64,000 nt of DNA. It comes from Aphodoplasma sp045541115. Lineage in GTDB: Bacteria > Bacillota > Clostridia > UBA1381 > UMGS1253. The notes below the pieces were generated by a model. It was given only the letters and a program-made list of their open reading frames with translations, made no database searches and was not told the origin of the DNA. Below are positions 33,245 to 43,108 of the stretch, one piece after another. The DNA lies in contig JAZQIM010000002.1 of the NCBI GenBank assembly GCA_045541115.1, positions 1-64,000 of the forward strand. The letters are read 5' to 3'. A program made the position numbers and the translations under genes. How positions within the stretch are numbered: position 1 is the first letter of the stretch; each line of letters opens with the position of its first letter.

Positions 33245-34063
33245 ATGAATAACAATATTTCGGTTTTATTGGCGGATGATAGCGAGGAATTTGTAAAAAC
33301 GATTAAAGATTATCTTGATGAGCAGGAAGGAATTACCGTAGCAGGTGTTGCGCATGATGGCAGAGAAGCTTTTGAGCTTGTGAAGGAAACAAAACCCGAT
33401 GTTGTTTTGCTTGATATGATAATGCCGTATATAGACGGCCTTGGAGTATTAAAGAAAATTAAAAATACTAATCTGGAAAAAGAGCCTGTATGCATGATGC
33501 TTACAGGTGTCGGACAGGAAAAGACGACTCAAAAGGCGGTTGAGCTTGGAGCACAATATTTTATGTTAAAGCCTTTTGAACTCGATGCACTTGCTGAGAG
33601 AATAAAGGAATTTGGCTCGGAAGGTGTTGATGAAAGCAAAAAACATATTGATGTATCGCCGGTAAAGAACGAAAAAGTATTCGTAAAAGATAAGAGCAAT
33701 AAATGCTATAATAAAGATGACCTTGAGATGATAGTTACGGGCATAATTCATGAGGTTGGCGTCCCGGCACATATAAAAGGATATCAATTTATAAGAAGTG
33801 CAATACTTATGGCGATTGATAACATGGAGGTTATAAATCACATAACTAAACAGCTTTATCCTGACCTTGCAAAAATGTATAAGACTACGCCAAGCCGTGT
33901 TGAGCGTGCGATAAGACATTCTATTGAGGTTGCATGGAACAGAGGCAGAAGTGAGACGATGGAGTCGATATTTGGTTATACTGTTTCGTGTGATAAAGGA
34001 AAGCCGACAAACAGCGAATTTATTGCGATGATTGCCGATAATGTGAGATTAAGAATGAGATAG
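33245..34063 (+). CDS. spo0A: Sporulation master regulator Spo0A
   Basis: The response regulator that commits the cell to sporulation; 272 residues. The receiver domain (about 1-120) has LLADDSEEF and the phospho-acceptor Asp in VVLLDMIMPYIDGLG, with the switch Thr in MLTGVG and Lys in MLKPFE. The C-terminal Spo0A DNA-binding domain starts near 160 and includes GIIHEVGVPAHIKGYQ and the recognition helix in TPSRVERAIRHSIEVAW. The ATG at 33245 is nine bases after AGGAGA. No spoIVB is upstream, unlike most Bacillota. Confidence 0.97.
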   Translation: MNNNISVLLADDSEEFVKTIKDYLDEQEGITVAGVAHDGREAFELVKETKPDVVLLDMIMPYIDGLGVLKKIKNTNLEKEPVCMMLTGVGQEKTTQKAVELGAQYFMLKPFELDALAERIKEFGSEGVDESKKHIDVSPVKNEKVFVKDKSNKCYNKDDLEMIVTGIIHEVGVPAHIKGYQFIRSAILMAIDNMEVINHITKQLYPDLAKMYKTTPSRVERAIRHSIEVAWNRGRSETMESIFGYTVSCDKGKPTNSEFIAMIADNVRLRMR

Positions 34064-34071
34064 AAACAAAA

Positions 34072-34102
34072 AAAGATACCATATGTCATATACGGTATCT
34101 TT
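34072..34102. terminator. Bidirectional terminator between spo0A and proA
   Basis: Stem AAAGATACC/GGTATCTTT extended by ATATG/CATAT within the loop, with A's before and T's after. Confidence 0.88.
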
Positions 34103-34107
34103 AATTT

Positions 34108-35352
34108 TTATCGGATTTGTCCGTTTCCATAGACAATATATTTTATTGTCGTAAGTTCATTTAACCCCATCGGACCGCGGGCGTGAATTTTTTGTGTGCT
34201 TATACCGATTTCGGCACCAAGACCAAACTCGAAACCGTCGGTAAATCTCGTTGAAGCGTTTACATATACAGCTGCAGCATCAATCTCGTTTAAGAATTTT
34301 TGTGATGCGCTGTAGCTGTTTGTAATGATTGCTTCGGAGTGCTTTGTGTTATGTGTATTTATATGATTTATCGCATCATCGATGCCATCGACAATTTTTA
34401 CCGACATAATGTAGTCGTTATATTCTGTAAAAAAGTCTTCGTCTGTAGCTTTTTTCATGTCGGGGCAAATCTTTATGCTCTCGTCGCAGCCGCGTACTTC
34501 GACATTGTTTTCTTTAAGGGCGCTGTATAAAACAGGAAGAATCTCTGGCGCAATTTCTTTGTCTATTACAAGGCTTTCCGCAGCATTACATACTGCCGGA
34601 CGACTTACCTTTGCATTGATGAGAATGCTTTTTGCCATTTCAAAGTCGCAATCGCTGTGAACATATATATGGCAGTTTCCTGTACCTGTTTCGATTACAG
34701 GAACGGTTGCATTTTCGACAACTGTGCGGATTAGTCCCGCGCCGCCACGCGGAATTAAAACATCGATATAGCCGTTAAGTGTCATGAGCTGTTTTGCAGT
34801 TTCGCGGTCAGTGTCTTCAACAAGACATATGCAGTTTTCATCAAGACCTGTCACAGAGAGTGCTTTTCGCATAATATCTGTAAGAGCCTTGTTTGAATTT
34901 ATTGCTTCGCTTCCGCCACGTAAAATTACGGCGTTTGAGGATTTAAGGCAAAGCGCTGCAGCATCAACGGTTACATTCGGACGAGCCTCATAAATTATGC
35001 CGATTAGTCCGAGCGGCACACGTTTTTTGCCTATAACAAGTCCGTTCGGACGTTTTTGCATGCCGAGAACTTCTCCAATCGGGTCGTTTAGCGAGCGTAG
35101 CTGCATAATGCCTTCACAAATTGATTCAATGCGCTCAGCTGACAATGTGAGTCGGTCGAGCATTGACGCGGAAATTCCTTTTTCGCGCGCATTTTTTAAA
35201 TCAATTTCATTTGCCTTTATAATCTTGTCGCTCTCTTCTTTTAAAAGCTCGCATATTTTAAGAAGTGCAGCATTTTTTGTTTCGCTGTCAGCTTTTGCAA
35301 GTGAGTATGATGCCTCTTTTGCTTTTTGAGCCATTTGCATCAGATTGTTCAT
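34108..35352 (-). CDS. proA: Gamma-glutamyl phosphate reductase
   Basis: The second step of proline synthesis, reducing gamma-glutamyl phosphate with NADPH; 414 residues. The aldehyde-dehydrogenase fold shows IYEARPNVTVDAAALCLKSS split over the substrate region, GGAGLIRTV, and the catalytic Cys in RPAVCNAAESL. The C terminus has the conserved GPMGLNELTT. AAGGAG precedes the ATG. It follows proB by 28 bases. Confidence 0.96.
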   Translation of the reverse strand: MNNLMQMAQKAKEASYSLAKADSETKNAALLKICELLKEESDKIIKANEIDLKNAREKGISASMLDRLTLSAERIESICEGIMQLRSLNDPIGEVLGMQKRPNGLVIGKKRVPLGLIGIIYEARPNVTVDAAALCLKSSNAVILRGGSEAINSNKALTDIMRKALSVTGLDENCICLVEDTDRETAKQLMTLNGYIDVLIPRGGAGLIRTVVENATVPVIETGTGNCHIYVHSDCDFEMAKSILINAKVSRPAVCNAAESLVIDKEIAPEILPVLYSALKENNVEVRGCDESIKICPDMKKATDEDFFTEYNDYIMSVKIVDGIDDAINHINTHNTKHSEAIITNSYSASQKFLNEIDAAAVYVNASTRFTDGFEFGLGAEIGISTQKIHARGPMGLNELTTIKYIVYGNGQIR

Positions 35353-35380
35353 AAATTATATACTCCTTTAGTATAATAGC

Positions 35381-36175
35381 TTATTTTTGCGATAAAAACC
35401 GTGTTCCCATGGGTTTATCGTTTAGCATTTCGTAGATATCGTATGGATTGTTACCATTTAAAATTACCATATCGATGCCTGCGCGTGTCGCGATTTCTCC
35501 GGCTTTTATTTTTGTAATCATACCGCCTGTACCGCGTCTGCTTCCCGTGCCGCCGGCACATTGTTTAATATCTTCGTTAATTTCCGGAACAATATGTATA
35601 AGCTTTGCATCGGTGTTATTTTTAGGGTCTTTATCATACAGACCGTCAATGTCGGAGAGAATAACGAGAAGATCCGCGCCTATAAGGTCGGCTACAAGTG
35701 CAGAAAGAGTATCGTTATCACCAAACTCTATTTCCTCGGTAGATATAGTATCGTTTTCGTTTACGACCGGTATAATTCCAAGCTCGAGCAAAGTTTCAAA
35801 AGTGTTGTGCGCGTTTTGTCTGCGCAAATCATGTTCGAGCACATCGGCAGTTAAAAGAAGCTGCGCCACGGTGTTGTTATATTCTGAAAAGAGTTTGTCG
35901 TATAAATACATAAGCTCACTTTGACCAACTGCGGCAAGAGCCTGTTTGTGAGGGAGCGATTTTGGTCTTTCGCTGTTTCCTACTTTTGAAACGCCTACAG
36001 CAATAGCGCCTGATGAAACGAGCACGATATCTTTTCCTGAATTTCGCAAATCACAAAGTACACGTGCAAGCTTTTCGACGCGCTGTATATTTATTTTGCC
36101 GTTTTCGTATGTAAGAGTTGATGTTCCTACTTTAAAGACAATTCTGTTAACATCTTTTAGAGATGAGTAATTCAT
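35381..36175 (-). CDS. proB: Glutamate 5-kinase without PUA domain
   Basis: Phosphorylates glutamate to start proline synthesis. It is 264 residues, only the amino-acid-kinase domain; the C-terminal PUA domain of the 367-residue E. coli enzyme is absent, a form known from several Bacillota. Motifs include FKVGTSTLT, LVSSGAIAVG, VNENDTIST and the substrate Asp region SDIDGLYDKDPK. GGMITKIKAGEIA closes the nucleotide site. It is first in proBA. The ribosome site is weak. Confidence 0.94.
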   Translation of the reverse strand: MNYSSLKDVNRIVFKVGTSTLTYENGKINIQRVEKLARVLCDLRNSGKDIVLVSSGAIAVGVSKVGNSERPKSLPHKQALAAVGQSELMYLYDKLFSEYNNTVAQLLLTADVLEHDLRRQNAHNTFETLLELGIIPVVNENDTISTEEIEFGDNDTLSALVADLIGADLLVILSDIDGLYDKDPKNNTDAKLIHIVPEINEDIKQCAGGTGSRRGTGGMITKIKAGEIATRAGIDMVILNGNNPYDIYEMLNDKPMGTRFLSQK

Positions 36176-36417
36176 TTACAAGTCACTGCTTTCTTAAATA
36201 TATTTATAATTATACATATTAAATAGTATAATACGAAAAAATAAAAAAGTAAAGAGAAAAGATAGCTGTCATTCAAAATTTCGAAAAATTGTTCACAAAA
36301 AATTTTCTTTATTATTTAAATTAGGTATGTTATACTCTTTATATAAATGGAACGTAAGGGAAAAATTACATAAAACGATTTTTGCTATATCAAAAAAATA
36401 TAGTAGGAGGGATTGTT

Positions 36418-37104
36418 ATGCAACAAACAAAAGTACTTATTGTAGATGATGATGCAAATATTTGCGAACTTATACGGCTATGTCTTGAAAAAGAAGGTTA
36501 TCATACTATTGTAGCAAATGACGGTCTTAAGGCAATCGAAAAGTTTAAGATGGAAACGCCAAATCTCGTGCTTTTAGACATTATGATGCCTAAAGTCGAC
36601 GGATGGCAGGTTTGCAAAGAGATAAGACGAATAAGCAATATACCGATTATAATGATTACTGCAAAAGGAGATACGTTCGATAAGGTTTTGGGCCTTGAGC
36701 TTGGTGCGGATGATTATATGGTAAAGCCGTTTGAGAGCAAAGAGCTTATTGCACGCATCAAGGCTGTAATGCGCCGCTATGAAACGAAGGGCCAGGAGAT
36801 TTCAAAAGAGGTTGTATACCCTAATCTTATTATCAATTTGTCGAATTATGAGCTAAAAATCGGGGGCGAATCGCTAGACATTCCACCAAAAGAGCTTGAG
36901 CTTTTGTTTTTCCTGTGTTCAAACCCAAACCGCGTATATACTCGCGAGCAGCTTTTGGAGGAAGTGTGGGGATTTGACTATTTCGGCGATTCGCGCACGG
37001 TAGATGTTCACGTAAAACGCCTTCGTGAAAAGCTTGAGGGACACGAGGAAAACTGGCAGCTTAAGACAGTATGGGGTGTCGGATACAAGTTTGAGGTGAA
37101 ATAG
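36418..37104 (+). CDS. OmpR-family response regulator, WalR/PhoP-like
   Basis: A 228-residue regulator: receiver domain 1-120 with the phospho-acceptor Asp in LVLLDIMMPKVDGWQ, switch Thr in MITAKGD and Lys in MVKPFE, then a winged-helix DNA-binding domain with RVYTREQLLEEVWGFDYFGD and VDVHVKRLREKLE. Length and sequence resemble WalR, PhoP and ResD. The ATG at 36418 follows AGGAGGG. It abuts its partner kinase, with the next start codon directly after its stop. Confidence 0.93.
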   Translation: MQQTKVLIVDDDANICELIRLCLEKEGYHTIVANDGLKAIEKFKMETPNLVLLDIMMPKVDGWQVCKEIRRISNIPIIMITAKGDTFDKVLGLELGADDYMVKPFESKELIARIKAVMRRYETKGQEISKEVVYPNLIINLSNYELKIGGESLDIPPKELELLFFLCSNPNRVYTREQLLEEVWGFDYFGDSRTVDVHVKRLREKLEGHEENWQLKTVWGVGYKFEVK

Positions 37105-38553
37105 ATGTTTAAGACTATATTCGGAAAGATAATGTGGGTAAATGTTATCGTTTTATTTTTGAGTTTTTTGTTTACGGGTATAATGCTTTTTGGAATGCTT
37201 GGAAAATATGCTGTGGACCAGAAAGCCATAAGCCTAAAAGAAGTTGCTCCGATGATTTCCGAAATGACGGTTAGTTTACAGGTCGAAAGAAACAGCGTAG
37301 TTTATAATAAGATTTATAACGATAACCTTGAAACGATAAGCGTTATAAACGGCGTAAATATAATTGTCGCAAATTCGAACGGTGAAGTTTTTGCAAAAAC
37401 ATCAAAAATAAAGCCGTCTGTAGAAGAAATTGATATGCAGTATATGAATCAGTCACTTGCGGGAGTGGCGACACAGTTTACCGGTGAGCTCGGCGGTATA
37501 TTTGATGAGAAAATGCTTACTGTTGCATATCCGATAAAGTATGAAAAGCAGGTAATAGGAGTCATATTTTTAAATGTATCGATGCCTAATCTTGACCGTG
37601 ACAGACTCAACACATCGAGGCTGTTTATCTGCGTAAGTGCCGTTGTTTTATTATTCGCTTTTGTTGTGTGTTATATTGTATCGCAGAGAATGACGCGTGC
37701 ACTAAAAAACATTAACAAAGCAGCGAAAAGTATTGCATCAGGAAACTTTAAATCGCGTGTATATGTAAGCGGAAAAGATGAGATAGCCCAGCTTGGCGCG
37801 ACGTTTAATTATATGGCTGATTCACTGCAGAAATTAGACGATACCCAGACAAGCTTTATTGCAAATGTTTCTCACGAACTGCGAACGCCGATGACTACTA
37901 TATCAGGATTTATTGAAAATGTGCTCGACGGAACTATTCCGCCGCAAAAAGCCAATGAGTATCTTTCGATTGCGCTTAGCGAGTCAAAAAGACTTTCGCG
38001 TTTGGTAAGCGACATGCTCGATATTTCAAAAATGAGCCTTGGTCAGTTTAATATTGACATAAAGCCGTTTGATGTTTGCGAGATGATAAGGCTCTCTATT
38101 ATTAAATTTGAAAATGCAATTGACGAAAAGAAGCTTGATGTTTCGGTTGATTTTTGTGATGAAAGCATAAGAGTGCTTGCCGACAGAGATTCGATTTCGC
38201 GTGTCGTTACAAATCTAATGGAAAATGCGATAAAGTTTTCTGACCCTGTGTCGAATCTTGCAATTAAGGTGTTTACCAAAAATGGTAAGGCATATATCGC
38301 ATTTTCAAATGAAGGCTTTGGAATTGAGAAAGAAGATTTGCCGCATATTTTTGACCGTTTTTATAAGACCGACAAATCGCGTAACGATAAAAAAGGAACG
38401 GGACTCGGTTTGTATCTTGTTAAAAATATTTTATCTCTTCATGGTGAAAACATCGTTGCGCAAAGCATCGATATATCAGACGATGAGTATGAAGGAAGCA
38501 CGAACCATCCGCAAAAGAGAACGACATTTATTTTTTCTCTTGAGCTTGAATAG
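37105..38553 (+). CDS. Membrane sensor histidine kinase, WalK/PhoR-like
   Basis: A 482-residue kinase paired with the response regulator. The order is TM1 (about 9-31), an extracytoplasmic sensor region (32-170), TM2 (about 175-197), HAMP, the HisKA dimerisation domain with phospho-acceptor His in FIANVSHELRTPMTT, and HATPase_c with the N box NLMENAIKFS and G boxes NEGFGIEKED and KKGTGLGLYLVK. No PAS domain is evident after HAMP. The htrA gene follows, recalling the walRK-htrC locus, but walH, walI and walJ are missing. Signal unknown. Confidence 0.93.
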   Translation: MFKTIFGKIMWVNVIVLFLSFLFTGIMLFGMLGKYAVDQKAISLKEVAPMISEMTVSLQVERNSVVYNKIYNDNLETISVINGVNIIVANSNGEVFAKTSKIKPSVEEIDMQYMNQSLAGVATQFTGELGGIFDEKMLTVAYPIKYEKQVIGVIFLNVSMPNLDRDRLNTSRLFICVSAVVLLFAFVVCYIVSQRMTRALKNINKAAKSIASGNFKSRVYVSGKDEIAQLGATFNYMADSLQKLDDTQTSFIANVSHELRTPMTTISGFIENVLDGTIPPQKANEYLSIALSESKRLSRLVSDMLDISKMSLGQFNIDIKPFDVCEMIRLSIIKFENAIDEKKLDVSVDFCDESIRVLADRDSISRVVTNLMENAIKFSDPVSNLAIKVFTKNGKAYIAFSNEGFGIEKEDLPHIFDRFYKTDKSRNDKKGTGLGLYLVKNILSLHGENIVAQSIDISDDEYEGSTNHPQKRTTFIFSLELE

Positions 38554-38643
38554 TTTTTTATGTTTTTACATTTAATTCATACTTTATACAAAAATAAAAT
38601 ATATAATTAAGTTGTAGTGAAAATAGTATATGAGGTGACGTTT

Positions 38644-39903
38644 ATGGATGAATACAAATGGTATCCTGATGATTATCAGCTTGGGATTGAACCGGTAAAA
38701 CCGCAAAAAGCAATCGTCGTTTCTGAGGCGGTAAGCAAGACAGGAAGCAAGAAAAGCAAATTCCAAAAGCCGTGGGTTATAGCGCTTGTGACAGCTATTA
38801 TTACAAGCATTTTGTGCAGCAGTGTTTTTGCGGCGTTTGTGCTTGTGCCGATGGTAAGAAAGAACAACCTGGATTCTGCCGTGATATTCAAGGACGGAGA
38901 AGATATGCGCACAAAATATGATGCTTCTGTTATAGCTGCCCTTCAAGGAAAATCGAAAAGCGGACAGGAGCCACTTAGTGTCGTCGAGATTGCAAGACGC
39001 GTCGGACCTGCTGTTGTAGGGATTGTTGCACAGGGGCAGCAAACATTTAGTAACATATTTTTAATTCCGTCACAAAGCAGTGGCTCGGGCATAATTATAA
39101 GCTCTGACGGCTATATCGTTACAAACAATCACGTTATTGAAAATGCAAATGCCCTGAAGGTTATATTAAATAATAAAGAAGAGTATGATGCAAGAGTTGT
39201 AGGAACAGATGCAAAGACCGACCTTGCGGTAATAAAAATTGAGGCAAGCGGTCTTACGTCGGCTGTTTTGGGAAATTCGAGTGACGTTGAAGTCGGAGAG
39301 CTTGCTATTGCAATCGGAAATCCGCTCGGTCAGGAGCTTGCGGGCACTGTTACAATGGGAATCATAAGTGCGACTGACAGGGTCGTTACGGTTGATGATG
39401 CGCAGTATACACTTTTGCAAACAGATGCTGCGATTAACAACGGTAATTCTGGTGGTGCGCTTGTAAATGCCTATGGCGAGGTAATTGGAATAAACAGTGT
39501 AAAAATGGCATCGACAGGTGTTGAGGGATTAGGCTTTGCGATTCCTTCAGATGTTGCAAAACCGATTATAGAAGACCTTATGAACTCCGGTTATGTAAAG
39601 GGACGCCCCGTGATAGGTGTTAATTATAGAAACATCACAGAAGAAATGTCAAGATATTATGACTTGCCTGTCGGAGTATATGTTACAAACGTTATTGCTT
39701 TTAGTGCGGCTGAAAAAGCAGGCATAAAGGCGGGCGATGTAATTATTAAATTTGAGGGACAGACTGTTAAAACGGCGGACGAACTAAACGCTCTTCGTGA
39801 TACCAAACAAGTGGGCGATACAGTAACGCTTACGATTGTGCGTGATTCTAAAAAAATGGAGATAGACGTTGTGCTTGGTGAAGAGAGACCGAGCCAGCCT
39901 TAA
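38644..39903 (+). CDS. Membrane-anchored HtrA/DegP-like serine protease
   Basis: A 419-residue protease with a cytoplasmic N terminus, one membrane anchor (about 44-68) and an extracytoplasmic trypsin-like domain. The triad is His in VTNNHVIENA, Asp in DAKTDLAVIKI and Ser in NNGNSGGALVN. A single PDZ domain occupies about 315-410 (VNYRNITEEMSRYY to the end). It should degrade misfolded surface proteins. The ATG at 38644 follows GAGGTGA. Placement after a WalRK-like pair suggests cell-envelope stress control. Confidence 0.94.
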   Translation: MDEYKWYPDDYQLGIEPVKPQKAIVVSEAVSKTGSKKSKFQKPWVIALVTAIITSILCSSVFAAFVLVPMVRKNNLDSAVIFKDGEDMRTKYDASVIAALQGKSKSGQEPLSVVEIARRVGPAVVGIVAQGQQTFSNIFLIPSQSSGSGIIISSDGYIVTNNHVIENANALKVILNNKEEYDARVVGTDAKTDLAVIKIEASGLTSAVLGNSSDVEVGELAIAIGNPLGQELAGTVTMGIISATDRVVTVDDAQYTLLQTDAAINNGNSGGALVNAYGEVIGINSVKMASTGVEGLGFAIPSDVAKPIIEDLMNSGYVKGRPVIGVNYRNITEEMSRYYDLPVGVYVTNVIAFSAAEKAGIKAGDVIIKFEGQTVKTADELNALRDTKQVGDTVTLTIVRDSKKMEIDVVLGEERPSQP

Positions 39904-39916
39904 AAAGTCAGACGAG

Positions 39917-39945
39917 AGAACCGACATTTGTTGTCGGTTCTTTTT
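39917..39945 (+). terminator. Terminator after the HtrA-like gene
   Basis: A 10-bp stem AGAACCGACA/TGTCGGTTCT followed by TTTT. Confidence 0.9.
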
Positions 39946-40237
39946 ATGTTATGAAAACACGATGGTAAAAATTGCACTAAAAAGAAAAAAATATTTGTTA
40001 AAAATATGACAAAAAAATGTTTTGTCCGATGTGTTTTTTAGAATAATTAAAAATATTTTAAAAAACTTTAAAAAAAGACTTTAAATTTTATTTGTTTTAG
40101 GGTATAATATGAAATAATTATTATAATGGGTAGTTTTTGGGTTTCAAATTATAATATAATATATTATCAGCAAATGCCATGTGCTTATTTTGGCAAAAAA
40201 CTGCAAATAACATTTGGTAAGTGCTATAAAGGAAAGG
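39946..40237. other. AT-rich intergenic region upstream of pckG
   Basis: About 290 bases of very AT-rich sequence with homopolymer A and T runs and no plausible gene. The only recognisable element is the promoter at 40080-40108; about 130 bases of leader follow it, in which I see no convincing riboswitch. Confidence 0.6.
40080..40108 (+). promoter_or_regulatory. Possible promoter of pckG
   Basis: TATAAT (40103-40108) with a weak TTTAAA (40080-40085) 17 bases upstream. Confidence 0.5.
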
Positions 40238-42025
40238 ATGGAAAACACCATGACACAAAACAAGAAAGTGCTCACATGGCTTGAGGAAATGAAGGCTTTG
40301 ACAAAGCCTGAAAAAGTAGTGTGGATTGACGGAAGCGAGGAGCAACTCGAAGCGTTACGCGCAGAGGCTGTTGCAAGCGGAGAAATGATTAAGCTAAATC
40401 AAGAGAAACTTCCGGGATGTTATTATCACAGAACAGCTGAAAATGACGTTGCACGTGTAGAGGAGAGAACATTCATCTGCACACCTACAAAAGAAGAAGC
40501 AGGTCCTATCAATAACTGGATGGCACCTGATGAAATGTATGCAAAGCTTAATAAGCTCTATGACGGCTCAATGATTGGAAGAACAATGTATATTATTCCT
40601 TATTCGATGGGTCCGGTCGGTTCACCGTTCTCAAAGATCGGTATCGAGCTTACAGACAGCATCTACGTTGTTCTTAACATGGATATTATGACAAGAGTTG
40701 GCGTAAAGGTTATGGAAGCGCTCGGTGATGATGGCGATTTCGTAAAATGCTTACACGCGAAGAAGGATGTAAATCCTGATGAAAGATATATCGTACATTT
40801 CCCGCAGGATAATACGATTATGTCAGTTAACTCTGCATATGGCGGTAACGTATTGCTCGGCAAAAAGTGCTTCGCTCTAAGAATTGCATCATACCAGGGT
40901 ATGCAGGAAGGCTGGATGGCTGAGCATATGCTTATCTTAGGTCTTGAGAATCCGCAGGGCGAAGTTAAATACATCGCGGCAGCATTCCCGTCTGCTTGCG
41001 GTAAGACAAACCTTGCAATGCTTATTCCTCCGAAGTATCTTAAGGAAAAAGGCTATAAGGTATGGACAGTAGGCGATGACATCGCATGGATCAGAAAAGG
41101 TCCTGATGGCAGACTCTATGCTATCAACCCTGAAGCTGGTTTCTTCGGCGTTGCTCCGGGAACAAGCGAGAAAACTAACTTTAATGCTCTTGCAGCTACA
41201 AAGAAAAATACAATTTTCACTAACGTTGCAATAAACAATGATGATATGACAGTATGGTGGGAAGGCCTCGATAAGAATCCTCCGGAAAATGCTACAGAGT
41301 GGAAGGGTGCAAAGGTAAACGGCAAAGAATTTACTGCCCAGGGTAATAAACTTGCTCATCCGAACTCAAGATTTACTGCTCCGGCTGTAAACTGCCCATG
41401 CATTTCACCTGAATTTGAAAATCCGCAGGGTGTACCGCTTAGTGCTATCGTATTTGGCGGAAGACGTGCAAAGACAGCTCCGCTCGTATATCAGGCATTT
41501 GATTGGAATCACGGTGTATTCGTAGGTGCTACAATGGCATCTGAAACAACAGCAGCAGCAGCAGGTGCTGTTGGTGTTGTTCGTCGTGACCCGATGGCTA
41601 TGAAGCCGTTCGTTGGTTATAACATGGCTGACTATTTTGCACACTGGATTGAAATGGGCGAAAAGCTTGATCCGGAAAAAGCACCGAAAATTTTCCACGT
41701 TAACTGGTTCAGACTTGACGATGAAGGTAAGTTCATGTGGCCTGGATTTGGCGACAACATGAGAGTTCTTAACTGGATTTTGGATCGCTGCGAAGGCAAA
41801 GTTGATGCTAAGGAAACAGCTATCGGTTACCTTCCGAATGAAATCGACACAACAGATCTCGATATCTGCCCGAAGGCTATGGAAGAACTACTCAGCATTG
41901 ACAAAGAAGTATGGCTTGAAGAAGTTGCAAGCCAGAAGGAATTCTTCGCACAGTTTGGTGACAAACTTCCGAAGGAAATTATGGAAGAGCACAATGCTCT
42001 CGAAGCAAGACTTAACAATATGTAA
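40238..42025 (+). CDS. pckG: Phosphoenolpyruvate carboxykinase (GTP)
   Basis: Interconverts oxaloacetate and PEP with GTP/GDP. At about 595 residues it belongs to the GTP class, shown by the kinase-1 loop FPSACGKTNLAML with the hyper-reactive Cys, RKGPDGRLYAINPEAGFFGV and the metal-site region YIIPYSMGPVGSPFSKIGIE (cited in part). In anaerobes it often works anaplerotically, making oxaloacetate from PEP. The start could be ATG 40238 or ATG 40250; AAAGGA spacing slightly favours 40238. It is a single-gene unit between promoter and terminator. Confidence 0.95.
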   Translation: MENTMTQNKKVLTWLEEMKALTKPEKVVWIDGSEEQLEALRAEAVASGEMIKLNQEKLPGCYYHRTAENDVARVEERTFICTPTKEEAGPINNWMAPDEMYAKLNKLYDGSMIGRTMYIIPYSMGPVGSPFSKIGIELTDSIYVVLNMDIMTRVGVKVMEALGDDGDFVKCLHAKKDVNPDERYIVHFPQDNTIMSVNSAYGGNVLLGKKCFALRIASYQGMQEGWMAEHMLILGLENPQGEVKYIAAAFPSACGKTNLAMLIPPKYLKEKGYKVWTVGDDIAWIRKGPDGRLYAINPEAGFFGVAPGTSEKTNFNALAATKKNTIFTNVAINNDDMTVWWEGLDKNPPENATEWKGAKVNGKEFTAQGNKLAHPNSRFTAPAVNCPCISPEFENPQGVPLSAIVFGGRRAKTAPLVYQAFDWNHGVFVGATMASETTAAAAGAVGVVRRDPMAMKPFVGYNMADYFAHWIEMGEKLDPEKAPKIFHVNWFRLDDEGKFMWPGFGDNMRVLNWILDRCEGKVDAKETAIGYLPNEIDTTDLDICPKAMEELLSIDKEVWLEEVASQKEFFAQFGDKLPKEIMEEHNALEARLNNM

Positions 42026-42034
42026 TATTTTTAG

Positions 42035-42062
42035 GCGGCTGACCGTTTGGTCAGCCGCTTTT
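42035..42062 (+). terminator. Terminator of pckG
   Basis: A 10-bp GC-rich stem GCGGCTGACC/GGTCAGCCGC with loop GTTT, then TTTT. Confidence 0.93.
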
Positions 42063-42087
42063 GCGGAAGTGAAGGTGAGACGAAATT

Positions 42088-42972
42088 ATGGATAAGTGTT
42101 ATTTATGTCCGAGGATGTGTGGCGCAGACAGGAAAAACAATCTCGGTTTTTGCGGTGCGGGCGATAAGATACGTGTGGCTCGTGCATCGCTTCATATGTG
42201 GGAAGAGCCATGTATAAGCGGCAAAAATGGTTCGGGCACAATTTTCTTTTCCGGCTGCACGCTAAAGTGCTGCTTTTGCCAGAACTATAAAATCAGCGCA
42301 CAAAACTTTGGCGTTGATATTTCCAAAGAGAAATTATGCGAGATTATGCTCGACTTGCAATCACAGGGCGCACATAACATAAATTTCGTTACCCCGACAC
42401 ATTACGCCGACAAAATTGCGTCTGCGCTTTTGTCAGTAAAGGACAAACTTCATATACCGACGATTTATAACAGCTCGGGTTATGAAAACATAGAAACGCT
42501 CGATATGCTTGACGGACTAATTGACATATATATGCCTGATTTGAAGTATTTTTCAGGCGATTTGTCAAAAAAGTATTCGCGTGCACACGACTATTTTGAT
42601 AAAGCGTCGCAGGCTATTATACACATGTATAAGCAGGCGGGAAGTGTACGCCTTGATAAAGATGGCATGCTTGAAGGCGGAGTTGTGATTCGCCATATGG
42701 TGCTTCCCGGCGCATACAAGGATTCTGTTATGCTGCTTGACTGGCTCGCAGAAAGCTTTGATACCGACAAAGTTATGCTTAGTCTAATGTGTCAATATAC
42801 GCCGCAGTATAAAAGCAGCGACTATAACGAAATAAACAGGCGCCTTACAACATATGAATATGAAAAAGTAACGAGCTATGCAGAAAAGCTCGGTTTTTGC
42901 GGCTTTATGCAGAAAAGAGATTCTGCAAGCGAGAAATACATACCGGATTTTGATTTAAGTGGTGTAAAATAA
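42088..42972 (+). CDS. PflA-like radical SAM protein of unknown substrate
   Basis: A 294-residue radical SAM protein of the COG1313 type. The SAM cluster motif is CTLKCCFC in FFSGCTLKCCFCQN, and the N terminus carries an extra Cys set (CYLCPRMCGADR and LGFCGAG), a probable auxiliary or zinc site. The LMCQYTPQY segment near the end is a family mark. Relatives are annotated as pyruvate formate-lyase-activating-like, but no pfl gene is adjacent. Substrate unknown. Confidence 0.85.
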   Translation: MDKCYLCPRMCGADRKNNLGFCGAGDKIRVARASLHMWEEPCISGKNGSGTIFFSGCTLKCCFCQNYKISAQNFGVDISKEKLCEIMLDLQSQGAHNINFVTPTHYADKIASALLSVKDKLHIPTIYNSSGYENIETLDMLDGLIDIYMPDLKYFSGDLSKKYSRAHDYFDKASQAIIHMYKQAGSVRLDKDGMLEGGVVIRHMVLPGAYKDSVMLLDWLAESFDTDKVMLSLMCQYTPQYKSSDYNEINRRLTTYEYEKVTSYAEKLGFCGFMQKRDSASEKYIPDFDLSGVK

Positions 42973-43030
42973 AGACGTTTTTTTGTGCAATTTTTGTGCA
43001 ATAATTTTAAAAAAACATATGAAATATACC

Positions 43031-43059
43031 TTGCAATTTTATATTAAATAAGTTATAAT
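43031..43059 (+). promoter_or_regulatory. Promoter of carA-carB
   Basis: TTGCAA (43031-43036), a 17-base spacer and TATAAT (43054-43059). The remaining leader of about 43 bases is too short for a PyrR attenuator. Confidence 0.75.
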
Positions 43060-43108
43060 AATAAATTGATATAAATTTTAGACAAAATACGAAAGAAGGA
43101 GTGGCGAA

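Noticed and set aside
43060..43108. PyrR or arginine attenuator before carA
   Set aside because: The leader is only about 43 bases and has no hairpin plus T tract.
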